Of a stretch of DNA of 64,000 nucleotides, positions 44,184-52,552 are shown in pieces. The DNA is from Elioraea rosea (GTDB lineage Bacteria; Pseudomonadota; Alphaproteobacteria; Acetobacterales; Acetobacteraceae). Numbering within the stretch: the stretch's first letter is position 1; each line of letters begins with the position of its first letter. A program made the position numbers and the translations under genes. Under the pieces are notes generated by a model that saw only the letters and a list, made by a program, of their open reading frames with translations, had not been told where the DNA came from and did not search any database. The stretch covers positions 1 to 64,000 of the forward strand of contig NZ_VFAC01000012.1 in NCBI RefSeq assembly GCF_007644105.1. The letters are read 5' to 3'.

Positions 44184-45923
44184 TCAGAGGCGTTCGAGGC
44201 GCAGCAGCGACCGCTCGCCCACCCAGGCCTCGCTCAGCAGGCGCTCGGCCTCCTCGGCGGCGGCGGCATCGTTGCGCCGGCGTGCCGCTTCGGCGAGGCC
44301 CCACAGCGCCCAGCCATTGCGCGGCGCGCCGCGCAGGCTGTCGCGGAACGCGGCCTCGGCACCGGCGATGTCGCCCGCACTGAGCAGCGCCGCCCCGAGG
44401 CTCTGCCGCACCGGGTAGTACCAGAAGGGCGGCTCGGTGTAGGGCAGGCCCTCCTCGATCGACGCGGCCTCGCGGAAGGCGGCGATGGCGTCGCTTGCCC
44501 GCCCCTCGGCCTGGGCGATCCGCCCCTCGGCGACGGCCCCCATCAGGGAGATGAGCGCGCGCGCCGGAACCCCACCCTGCTCGAGCGCGGCGATCTCGGG
44601 CGCTTCGGCCAGGCGGGCGAGCTCATCACGCTCGCCGGACGCCGCAGCCGTGTCGCCCGCCCGGGCCAAGCCGATCGCGCGTGCATAGCGGCGCGCGGCC
44701 TGGACGTAGGGGAGACCGCCATCGGAATGGTGCGTGCCCAGAATGGCATCGCTGGTGCCGAACTGCGCCAGGGCGAACCAGGGCGCGGCCATGATCGGCT
44801 GCACCCAGGCGATGTCACGCGCGGCATCCTCCGTCACCGTCGCGGCCAGCTCGTCCGCCGCGGCGAGCACGGTCGCGGCATCGCCCGCCATCTGCGCGCT
44901 GGCAAGCAGCATGTGGATGTTGTGCGGGTAGTAGGCCTGGGGGTAGAGGCCTTCCGGCGCCGCGGCGGCGATGTAGGCACGATCGGCCGCCACCGCCTCG
45001 CGGTTGAGCGCGAGCGACTCCTTGTATCGGCCGACGCGGTAAAGGATGTGGCTTCCCATGTGCACGAGGTGCCCGGCCGCCGGCGCGAGCGAGGCAAGCC
45101 GCTCGGCCACCGGCAGGGCGCGCTCAGGGCGATCCGATGCCTCCACCATGTGGATGTAGAGATGGATCGCGCCGACATGGTCGGGTGCCGGAACGAGACC
45201 GGGCCGCGGCACGAGCCCGAGCACCGCCTCGAGATGAGCGATGATCTCCTCCGTCGCGCCCTTGGCCACGCGCCCGCCCTCTGCCCAGTAGTCCCACGGG
45301 CTGAGGTTCATCAGCGCATCGGCGGCCAGGAGCGTGATCTCGCGATCGGCCGGGAAGCGGGCGGCCACCGTACGCATGGCCTCGGCATAGGCGGTGGCCG
45401 CCGCGGCGGGATCGACCAGCGCATCGGGGCCGTAGCGCTCGGCCATCGCATCGATCAATGCGCGCTCGGCAGCGCTCGCACCGCCCGCGGCGGCACGCGC
45501 CCGCGCGATCGCTTCCCGCGCCTGGGGAAGCGCCCCCGGCGCCATCGGGGCGTTGATGTTCGGCCCGAGCGCCCAGGCCTCGCCCCAGAAGCACATCGCG
45601 CAGCCAGGGTCGGCCGCCTGGCCGGAACGGAAGGCGCGCACGGCCTCGGCATGGTTGAAGCCCCACGCGAGATTGAGCCCCTGGTCGAACCAGGCCTGGG
45701 CTTCGGCATTGGCCGTAACCGTCCAGCTCAGCGGCCCCATTCCGGCGAGCCGCAGCACCGCGTGGCCGCGTGGCGCCTCGGGCATGACCCGGACGATGCC
45801 GAGCTCGGTCGATCGGCCGTTCCGGTCATGCGCCGACGCGGCCCAGGTGCCGATGAGGGCTCCGGCCATCGCGCCGATCAGGACGGCGGCGCGACGCCGC
45901 GCGTAGGGGGAATCGTACTGCAT
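44184..45923 (-). CDS. Tetratricopeptide-repeat protein with N-terminal membrane anchor/signal
   Basis: A 579-residue protein. Residues 10-30 form a hydrophobic segment after basic residues (a signal peptide or anchor). A TPR-like region begins WFDQGLNLAWGFNHAEAVRAF, followed by CAMCFWGEAWALGPNIN, a signature of a conserved but uncharacterised TPR family. C-terminal helices again look TPR-like (AGAEAAFRDSLRGAPRNGWALWGLAE). A strong GGAAGGAG ribosome binding site precedes ATG 45923. It follows the second TPR gene by 27 nt in one operon. The function is unknown, probably protein interaction in the periplasm. Confidence 0.8.
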   Translation of the reverse strand: MQYDSPYARRRAAVLIGAMAGALIGTWAASAHDRNGRSTELGIVRVMPEAPRGHAVLRLAGMGPLSWTVTANAEAQAWFDQGLNLAWGFNHAEAVRAFRSGQAADPGCAMCFWGEAWALGPNINAPMAPGALPQAREAIARARAAAGGASAAERALIDAMAERYGPDALVDPAAAATAYAEAMRTVAARFPADREITLLAADALMNLSPWDYWAEGGRVAKGATEEIIAHLEAVLGLVPRPGLVPAPDHVGAIHLYIHMVEASDRPERALPVAERLASLAPAAGHLVHMGSHILYRVGRYKESLALNREAVAADRAYIAAAAPEGLYPQAYYPHNIHMLLASAQMAGDAATVLAAADELAATVTEDAARDIAWVQPIMAAPWFALAQFGTSDAILGTHHSDGGLPYVQAARRYARAIGLARAGDTAAASGERDELARLAEAPEIAALEQGGVPARALISLMGAVAEGRIAQAEGRASDAIAAFREAASIEEGLPYTEPPFWYYPVRQSLGAALLSAGDIAGAEAAFRDSLRGAPRNGWALWGLAEAARRRNDAAAAEEAERLLSEAWVGERSLLRLERL

Positions 45924-45950
45924 CGCTCTTGATCTCCTTCCGGCGTCCGC

Positions 45951-47288
45951 TCAGGCGGCGATCGCCGGGATGGCGGCGGCGCGGGCAAAGGCCGCGCGGT
46001 TGAAGGGGCTGTGCGGCTTTTGCGCGAGGCGCTGGCCGGCGAGAGCGCGGGCGAGGCCGCCATCGCCGGCGCGAATCGCCGCATCGAGCGCGGTGAGGTG
46101 GATGATGTCGCGCTGCGCGTGGCTGCCGCCGAAGAGATGCGCCACGGGGTGGACCGCGGCGAGCGCGGCTGCGGCCTCGGCATAGCGTCCGCTGGCGAAG
46201 GCGAGCAGGGCGCGGGCTACAGGCAGCCCGACCTCGCGCGCCATCATCGCGTTCGTTCCCCCGCCCTGCATCGCGCGGTGCAGCGAGGCGAGCACGCGGG
46301 CCTGCGAAGCGGCCCGGTCGGTCGCGACAAAGGCCATCATCGCGTGCACGTCGTTGAACGCGTACCAGGCATCGTCGGCGAAGGTTTCCCACGCATCCGC
46401 CACGGCCTCGAAGCGCGCGCTCACATCGGCGCCGCGGAGCCAGAGCCGCCAGAGCATGGCGGATGCATCGACGAGCTCGAGCGCGACGGTGCTTGCCGAG
46501 GGGCGGATGCCCGCGTCGTAGATCGCGAGCACCCGGTCGAACGCGCCGACGTCGAGATGGTGCAGGGCGAGATGCCACCAGTTGTGGTAGGCGAGCATGT
46601 TGTCCGGCGCCCAGTCCTGCTCGCGCTCCTCGAGGAACTCGGCCCCTTCGTCGCGGCGGCCCTGCATCTCCATCACATGCGCGACGGCATGCACGGCCCA
46701 GGCATCGGCGCGGCAATGCGACAGCGCGCGGCGGCCCTGCTCCTCTGCCCGGCCGAATTCGCCCATCTCCTCGAGGCCGAAGGCATGCATGCCGAGCACG
46801 TAGCCGAAGCCGGGAACCGAGCCGTCCCAGGCGCGCAAGACCGAGGCGGGGCGGTCGCGAAGAAGGACGCTGCGCCCCTGGAAGAAGTCGGCCTGGTGCG
46901 CGACCTGAAGCGCGAGCAGGTCGCGCGGATGGTCTGCGAGCACGCGAGCGTAGTGGTCGCCCGCGCCGGCGAAATCGCCGCGATGCCAGGCCGCGAGCGC
47001 GGCGAAGTGGCCGCGCTCGCGCCCGTTCATCCGGCCGGAAAGGGCCTCGCCGGCAGCGATCACCTCGCCGAGCGGTCCGTTCGCCCCGGCCTCGGTCGAG
47101 CACAGGAACAGCCCGCCCTTGAGTGCGAGCGCCATCGGCATGTCGGGGCTCTTGGCGAGCACCGCGTCGATCCGCGCGAGCGGGTCGGCGAAGTAGCCGT
47201 TGAAGAGCGAGAGCGCCTGCTCGAACCCCTCGAGGGCGCTGTCGCTGGTGCGGCTGATGGGGCAGCCGCGCTTGTCGGTGGCGTGCAT
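45951..47288 (-). CDS. TPR protein resembling the TTC38 family
   Basis: A 445-residue helical-repeat protein starting MHATDKRGCPISRTS at ATG 47288. Features such as AHVMEMQGRRDEGAEFLEER and DNMLAYHNWWHLALHHLDVG match my recollection of the TTC38-type TPR family, whose biochemical role is not established. There is no signal peptide, so it is cytoplasmic. It is the middle gene of an apparent operon: a DUF1127 gene 44 nt upstream and the membrane-anchored TPR gene downstream. Confidence 0.8.
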   Translation of the reverse strand: MHATDKRGCPISRTSDSALEGFEQALSLFNGYFADPLARIDAVLAKSPDMPMALALKGGLFLCSTEAGANGPLGEVIAAGEALSGRMNGRERGHFAALAAWHRGDFAGAGDHYARVLADHPRDLLALQVAHQADFFQGRSVLLRDRPASVLRAWDGSVPGFGYVLGMHAFGLEEMGEFGRAEEQGRRALSHCRADAWAVHAVAHVMEMQGRRDEGAEFLEEREQDWAPDNMLAYHNWWHLALHHLDVGAFDRVLAIYDAGIRPSASTVALELVDASAMLWRLWLRGADVSARFEAVADAWETFADDAWYAFNDVHAMMAFVATDRAASQARVLASLHRAMQGGGTNAMMAREVGLPVARALLAFASGRYAEAAAALAAVHPVAHLFGGSHAQRDIIHLTALDAAIRAGDGGLARALAGQRLAQKPHSPFNRAAFARAAAIPAIAA

Positions 47289-47332
47289 GGTCCTGTCTCC
47301 GGCAGGGGGTGTCGGCGCTGCTTCGGGCCGGG

Positions 47333-47539
47333 TCAGAGGATCATCAGGCGCCGGCGCACGGCCTCGGGGCCGGGCGAGACCTCGAACCCGATGTCGCGCA
47401 GGAGGTGCGCATCGAGCCCCTCGACGGCCGCGAGCGTCGCCCGCTCCGCACGCCAGGCGCCGAGCGTCGTGGCGAGCGAGGCGAGGAGGGCGGCCATCCG
47501 GCCAGGTTTCGATAGCGAAAGCGTAGCGGTCTCTGTCAT
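47333..47539 (-). CDS. Small DUF1127 (YjiS-like) protein
   Basis: A 68-residue protein from ATG 47539 behind AAGGAG. The C-terminal half carries the DUF1127 pattern LAAVEGLDAHLLRDIGFE. Such small Arg-rich proteins in alphaproteobacteria are often RNA-binding or take part in phosphate, carbon or stress responses. It heads the operon with the two TPR genes and is divergent from the response regulator across a 226-nt region containing TGTTTC repeats. Confidence 0.82.
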   Translation of the reverse strand: MTETATLSLSKPGRMAALLASLATTLGAWRAERATLAAVEGLDAHLLRDIGFEVSPGPEAVRRRLMIL

Positions 47540-47620
47540 CGTCGTTTCTCCTTCTGGGGCGGGCGGCCAAGGGCGGCCCTCCGCGTCGACGACCTGTATT
47601 GCCGCTGGCGGTTGCATGCG

Positions 47621-47660
47621 TGTTTCCGGGGTCGCCGAAACATGTTTCTGGTGTTTCGGC
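47621..47660. promoter_or_regulatory. TGTTTC repeats and inverted repeats in a divergent regulatory region
   Basis: TGTTTC occurs at 47621, 47643 and 47652 (spacings 22 and 9 nt). GAAACATGTTTC (47637-47648) is a perfect 12-nt palindrome, and GCCGAAACA/TGTTTCGGC (47634-47642/47652-47660) is a 9-bp inverted repeat with a 9-nt loop. It lies between a DUF1127 operon and an OmpR-type regulator, so it could be the binding site of that regulator. The rest of 47540-47765 shows nothing more that I can support. Confidence 0.5.
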
Positions 47661-47765
47661 CGGGTGCGCCGCGTCACATCGCGCGGTCTGCGGCTTGAAA
47701 CGGATGGCCCCGGGGGCTACACGCAGGCCGGATCAGGATCGTTCCGCAATCCAGGCACCGGCAGC

Positions 47766-48482
47766 ATGAGCCAGCTTCCTTCCCTTCTCGTCGTCGAGGA
47801 CGAGGCAGACATCGCCGAGGCCGTGGCGGAGTACATGGCTGCGAACGGCTTCGCCGTCCGCAGCGCTGGCGATGTCGAGACGGCACGGCGGCTGGTCGCA
47901 GAGGCACTGCCCGATGTCGCGATGCTCGACATCGCGCTGCCAGGGGAGGACGGGCTGTCTCTCGCCCGCTCACTCCGCTCGGCGCACGGGCAGGGCGTCG
48001 GCATCATCATGGTCACGGCAGCGTCCGACGTGGTTGACCGGGTGGTCGGGCTCGAGATCGGCGCGGACGACTACGTCGCCAAGCCGTTCGACCTGCGCGA
48101 GCTGCTCGCCCGGCTCCGCGCCGTGCTGCGGCGCGTGCACGCCTCGCGCGCCGCGATCGCGCTTCCCGCCAAGCCGGCCGAGCGCATTCCCTTCGGGCCG
48201 CACACGGTCGATCTCGCCGCGCGCAAGCTGCTCGACGAGAAGGGTGCCGAGATCGCGCTCACGGCGATGGAGTTCGACCTCGTGCAGGCCTTCGCCGAGC
48301 GCCCCGGCCGGGTGCTGACGCGGGCGCAGCTTCTCGACATCGCCCACCCCGGTGGGTCGGACCCGTTCGACCGCTCGATCGACGTGCGCATCACCCGGCT
48401 CAGGCGGAAGATCGAGCGCAACGCCGATGCGCCGGAGCTGATCCGCACGGTGCGCGGCGCTGGCTACGTGTTCGAGGGATGA
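47766..48482 (+). CDS. OmpR-family response regulator
   Basis: DNA-binding two-component regulator of 238 residues. The receiver domain (1-120) has acidic Glu11/Asp12, phospho-acceptor Asp55 (VAMLDIALPGEDG) and Lys in YVAKPFDLREL. The winged-helix output domain (about 140-238) has ALTAMEFDLVQAFAERPGRVLTRAQLL and the C-terminal IRTVRGAGYVFEG. Its stop overlaps the start of the histidine kinase gene (ATGA), its probable partner. Confidence 0.92.
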   Translation: MSQLPSLLVVEDEADIAEAVAEYMAANGFAVRSAGDVETARRLVAEALPDVAMLDIALPGEDGLSLARSLRSAHGQGVGIIMVTAASDVVDRVVGLEIGADDYVAKPFDLRELLARLRAVLRRVHASRAAIALPAKPAERIPFGPHTVDLAARKLLDEKGAEIALTAMEFDLVQAFAERPGRVLTRAQLLDIAHPGGSDPFDRSIDVRITRLRRKIERNADAPELIRTVRGAGYVFEG

Positions 48483-50434
48483 CAACGGTGGAGGGCGCGG
48501 CGGCGGTGGAGGGCCCGGGCTTTCCGCCGATGGATCCCGCGCTCTTCAAGAGCGTGCTCGACCGCGCCTTCACGCGCATCGCCTTCGTCGACCGCGACTA
48601 CCGCCACCGCTACGTCAACCCGGAATACGCCGCGTTCATGGGAACGACCGTGGAGGCGATCATAGGCCGCACGATCGGCGAGGTGCTCGGCGAGGACGCA
48701 GCGCGCCAGCTCGCCCCGCTCGCCAACCGTGCGCTCGCGGGCGAGACGGTTCGCTGGCTCGGCTGGATCACCTATGCGGGCGAGCGGCGCCGCTACGTCG
48801 AGCGCGTGTACCGCCCCGTTCCGGGGGCGGATGGAACGGTGCAGGGCTATTTCGCAATCGTTCGCGACCTCACCGAGCTCAAGCAGCGTGAGGAGGACCT
48901 TGCCCGCCGCACCGCGCAGCTCGAGGCCATCCTCGGCCACATCGCCGAGGGCGTGAACATCGTCGATGCCGCGGGCAACATTGTGCTCGCCAATGACGGG
49001 TTCCTGCGGATGTACGGCTACCCGACAGAGTTCGGCCAGCCAGGCACGCCGCTCGAGCGGTTCGTGCGCTGGCGCCTCGAGCATGGTGCCTTCTACGCGC
49101 ACGAGAACCCGGCCGAGCCGCTCGATGCGCTCGTCGCGCGCCGCGCCGCGGCGATCCGCACCGCAGGCAATGAGACGGTGGAGGAGGCGCGGCCCGACGG
49201 GCGCATCTTCGAGGTCCGCCGACGCCGCCTTCCCGATGGCGGGCTGCTCTCCACCTACACCGACGTCACCGCGGTGAAGGAGGCGGAGCGGGAGGTGCGC
49301 AGCCAGCGCGATGCCGTGCGCCAGGCGGAGCGCCTGTCCGCTCTGGGTTCGCTCCTTGCAGGCGTGGCGCATGAGCTGAACAACCCGCTCTCGATCGTCA
49401 TCGCGCATGCGACGCTGCTCGAGGAGCAGGCGGCGTCCCAACCCGGCCTCGCAGGCAGGGCGACGAAGATCAAGTCGGCTGCGGAACGCTGCGGCCGCAT
49501 CGTGCAGACCTTCCTCGGCATGGCGAGGCGCAAGGCGCCAGAGCGGCGGCCGGTGCGCATCGCCTCCGTCGTCGAGGCGGCGCTCGACCTCATCGGCTAT
49601 GCGCTCCGCAGCAGCGGCATCGTCGCGATGCGCGACCTGCCCGATGACGTGCCCGAGATCGCCGCCGACCAGGACCAGCTGATGCAGGTGCTGATCAACC
49701 TCATCACCAATGCGCAGCAGGCGCTCGCCGGCCAGCAGGGACCGCGGCGCATCGCCATCGCCGCGCGTCCGGGAGAGGATGGCGGCATCGTACTGACCGT
49801 CGCGGACAACGGCCCGGGCGTTCCCCCTGCACTGCGCGGCAAGGTGTTCGACCCGTTCTTCACGACCCGCCAGGAGGGCGGGGGCACCGGGGTCGGCCTC
49901 TCCCTCTGCCGCGCCATCATCTCCGCCCATGCCGGGACGATCGCGCTCGAGGAAACCGAGGGCGGCGGCGCGACGGTGCGCGTGACCCTTCCCCCCGGAA
50001 CGCTCGAGCCGGCGCGGAGTGCCGAGGCAGCAGAGGCGGATGCGCTGCCCGGCCTCGTCGTCCGCCGCGTCCTGTCCGCCCTCGTCGTCGATGACGAGGA
50101 CGAGGTGGCCGCCGTGCTCGCAGAGATTCTCCGCAGCGACGGTTTCGTCGTCGAGACGGTCTCGGACGGGCTCGCCGCGCGCGAGCGCCTCTCCACGCGC
50201 GACTTCGACGTGGTGCTGTCGGATCTCCGGATGCCCGGGCTCGACGGCGCGGCGCTGCATGCCTGGCTCGCCGAGGCGCGGCCGGACCTCGCCGCGCGCG
50301 TCGTGTTCGTCACCGGCGACAGGCTCGGGGCAGGCGCCGATGCGCTGCTCGCGGCGACGAAGCGGCCGGTGCTGGCCAAGCCCTTCGCGCCCGCAGAGGT
50401 GCGGCGCGTGGTGCGCGGCATCGCTGCGGCCTGA
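48479..50434 (+). CDS. PAS-containing hybrid sensor histidine kinase
   Basis: A 651-residue cytoplasmic kinase with no transmembrane helix. Order: PAS 1 (about 20-133), PAS 2 (145-265), HisKA with His298 in AGVAHELNNPLS, ATP-binding domain with N box NLITNAQQAL (Asn407/Asn411), G1 VADNGPGVPP and G2 GGGTGVGLSL, and a C-terminal receiver (533-650) with Asp538/Asp539, Asp582 (LSDLRMPG) and Lys634. The bound signal could be a small molecule or redox cue at a PAS domain. A hybrid kinase normally needs an Hpt partner to reach another receiver; none is visible nearby, so direct transfer from His298 to the adjacent regulator is equally possible. Confidence 0.92.
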   Translation: MTTVEGAAAVEGPGFPPMDPALFKSVLDRAFTRIAFVDRDYRHRYVNPEYAAFMGTTVEAIIGRTIGEVLGEDAARQLAPLANRALAGETVRWLGWITYAGERRRYVERVYRPVPGADGTVQGYFAIVRDLTELKQREEDLARRTAQLEAILGHIAEGVNIVDAAGNIVLANDGFLRMYGYPTEFGQPGTPLERFVRWRLEHGAFYAHENPAEPLDALVARRAAAIRTAGNETVEEARPDGRIFEVRRRRLPDGGLLSTYTDVTAVKEAEREVRSQRDAVRQAERLSALGSLLAGVAHELNNPLSIVIAHATLLEEQAASQPGLAGRATKIKSAAERCGRIVQTFLGMARRKAPERRPVRIASVVEAALDLIGYALRSSGIVAMRDLPDDVPEIAADQDQLMQVLINLITNAQQALAGQQGPRRIAIAARPGEDGGIVLTVADNGPGVPPALRGKVFDPFFTTRQEGGGTGVGLSLCRAIISAHAGTIALEETEGGGATVRVTLPPGTLEPARSAEAAEADALPGLVVRRVLSALVVDDEDEVAAVLAEILRSDGFVVETVSDGLAARERLSTRDFDVVLSDLRMPGLDGAALHAWLAEARPDLAARVVFVTGDRLGAGADALLAATKRPVLAKPFAPAEVRRVVRGIAAA

Positions 50435-50465
50435 GGCAGCGGCGGCCGCGCAATCACGGGGCCGA

Positions 50466-50945
50466 TCAGGCCGCCTGCTTTACCATGCGGCGATACGCGA
50501 GCCTCACGCCGTCGAACTCGGCCTCGGCGAGCTCGCGCGGCGCGTAGCCGAGACGCTCGTAGAAGCCGACTGCGTTCAACGCGGCAGGCACGATCAGCCG
50601 GGCGATGCCGCGCGACACGATCTCGGCCTCGATCGCCGAGACGAGTGCAGCGCCGACGCCCTGGCCGTGCACGGAAGGGTGCACGAACACGGCGCGGATC
50701 GTCGCCGTCCCGCCGTCCTCGGCCTCCTGCCAGCCGGCGCCGCCGATCAGCGCGCCGCCCTGCTCTGCGACACGATAGCGCCCGGCCGCGACGAGCGCGC
50801 GAAGCTCCTCCGCCGGCCGATTGCGCCAGGCACGGCGCGCCTCGGGGGCGTAAGAACCGTCGTCGATCGCATCGATCGCGTCGCGCTGGATCATGGCAAG
50901 GCCCGGCACGTCGGCAAGCGATGCGGTGCGGATACGAAACTGCAT
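50466..50945 (-). CDS. GNAT-family N-acetyltransferase
   Basis: A 159-residue acetyltransferase. The acetyl-CoA pyrophosphate loop is VHPSVHGQGVGAALV and the preceding strand is ATIRAVFV; the C-terminal NAVGFYERLGYA is the typical motif B. Start MQFRIRT at 50945; a Met four codons upstream (50957) is possible. It is a single gene convergent with the kinase gene. The substrate is unknown. Confidence 0.85.
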   Translation of the reverse strand: MQFRIRTASLADVPGLAMIQRDAIDAIDDGSYAPEARRAWRNRPAEELRALVAAGRYRVAEQGGALIGGAGWQEAEDGGTATIRAVFVHPSVHGQGVGAALVSAIEAEIVSRGIARLIVPAALNAVGFYERLGYAPRELAEAEFDGVRLAYRRMVKQAA

Positions 50946-51154
50946 GACACGCTCCATCCAGCGGGGCCTGTGCCCCGGTGACGGAATGGATGCTGCCGAG
51001 ACAAGATTGCACGCCCGTGTCGGACTTCCGCCGAACCGATTTCAATCGTGACAGCGGCGTGATCTGGCGCACATCACCTGTGTCGGAATGATGGCACCGT
51101 CGCCAGCACTGGCCGAACGGGCGAGGCGGCACGTCCATCACCCAGGAGGGTTCG

Positions 51155-52552
51155 ATGGCCGATGCAACGGATGACAGCGTAGCGCCGCTCCAGGCGATGC
51201 AGCATGTCCAGGTCGAACGCGCTCTGATCGACGTCGCGCTGTTGCGGACCTTCGTCTCGAGCCGGAACGAGATCACGCTCGACCGCGCCTTCGCCCCGGG
51301 TTTTCCCGTGCCGCCGCCGGCAGAGGCAGCGACCAAGCACGCCTTCCTCACCCGCCTCGCGGAGATCGAGCGCGCGGGTGCCGACGCCGTCGCGCGCGAC
51401 CCGGGGGCGACCGCCTTCCTGTTCGGCGCGCGCGACACGCTCAACGCCGTCGCCGCGCCGGCCGATGCCTACACGATCGCCTTCACCGGCTTCTACACGG
51501 GCGCGCTGCCGGAGGCCGGCGTTCTGCGCCACCGCAAGGATTTTGCGGAGATGCGCACTCAGGCACGAATCAGCAAGCTCGTGCTCGGCGCGATGGCCGC
51601 CGTCGGTGTCGTGTTGGTGGTACTCGCGGTCCATCTCTCCGTTCACGCGACGGTCGGCAAGACCGTGCTCGAGCAGGTCGCGCGGACCGATGCGGCGCTC
51701 GCGGCGATCGACCGTGAGATCGCGGTCGCCGATGTGCGGGCTCTCTCGTCGATGGAGCAGAAGCCGGGCATCTGGTCGGCCACCATGCCGAGGCTTTGCG
51801 ACAGGATGGCGCTGATGGCGGGCATGGCCTCAAGGCCCGACAGCATCGTGCATGGCTTCGAGGGGCCAGAGCACTGGCTTCTGTGCGACCGCCGGCGCGA
51901 GGCGAAGCTGCGCAACGACGTCGCCAAGTCGGAGCTCGCGACCTGGATCGACGCGACGACGGGGATGACGCGGCGGCAAGAGCCGCGCGAACGCCCGCGC
52001 TTCGGCGCCGCGCATGCATCGACGAGCGAGGAGACAGCACCACCCGAACTACGGCTGGAGGAGCCCGGCTTCTCCTTCGGCTCGTGGATCAGCTGGCTCC
52101 CCGGGTTGTCGGTGCGCGACCCATCGAAGCATACGCAGTACACCTCCGAGCAGGTGGGCTGGGCGCTGATCGGGGCGCTCGCGGTCTACTACCTCCCGGT
52201 GCTGTTCGGCATGCTCGGCGGCGCGGTCTATGCCGTCAGGCGGCTGAACCAGAAGATCCTCGGCAGCGAACTGCACCCGCGCGACTGGCGGCACGCTGTG
52301 CTCCGAATCTTCATGGCCTTCCTGATCGGCGGCTGCATCGGCCTGTTCTTCCGCTCCGACGGCACGGCGGTCGGCTCCTCGGGGAACGAGGTGACGCTCT
52401 CGATCGCGGCACTGGCCTTCCTCGCCGGCTACTCCGTCGAGGTCGTGTTCCGCTTCTTCGACCTGCTGATCGGGCAGGCGGCGCGCCTCGTCACGGCCGT
52501 CGCGCCGGAGGGCCCGGCGAGCGGCGTGGCGGCTACAGCGGCACGAGCCTGA
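51155..52552 (+). CDS. Uncharacterised membrane protein with large internal domain
   Basis: A 465-residue protein I do not recognise. One hydrophobic helix lies at about residues 147-167 (LVLGAMAAVGVVLVVLAVHL), then an extracytoplasmic domain of about 170 residues with two Cys (MPRLCDRMAL, HWLLCDRRRE) and a Pro/Glu-rich stretch, then three to four hydrophobic helices (VGWALIGALAVYYLPVLFG onward). The first 140 residues are soluble and probably cytoplasmic. The last 20 nt overlap the convergent ribonuclease D gene tail to tail. A sensory or mechanical role is possible but unsupported. Confidence 0.75.
   Translation: MADATDDSVAPLQAMQHVQVERALIDVALLRTFVSSRNEITLDRAFAPGFPVPPPAEAATKHAFLTRLAEIERAGADAVARDPGATAFLFGARDTLNAVAAPADAYTIAFTGFYTGALPEAGVLRHRKDFAEMRTQARISKLVLGAMAAVGVVLVVLAVHLSVHATVGKTVLEQVARTDAALAAIDREIAVADVRALSSMEQKPGIWSATMPRLCDRMALMAGMASRPDSIVHGFEGPEHWLLCDRRREAKLRNDVAKSELATWIDATTGMTRRQEPRERPRFGAAHASTSEETAPPELRLEEPGFSFGSWISWLPGLSVRDPSKHTQYTSEQVGWALIGALAVYYLPVLFGMLGGAVYAVRRLNQKILGSELHPRDWRHAVLRIFMAFLIGGCIGLFFRSDGTAVGSSGNEVTLSIAALAFLAGYSVEVVFRFFDLLIGQAARLVTAVAPEGPASGVAATAARA

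Noticed and set aside
50426-50474. Inverted repeat GCGGCCTGA/TCAGGCCGC between the histidine kinase and the acetyltransferase
   Set aside because: Each arm is just the codons for Ala-Ala-stop at the end of a convergent gene, so the symmetry can be coincidental; the intervening loop is 31 nt.
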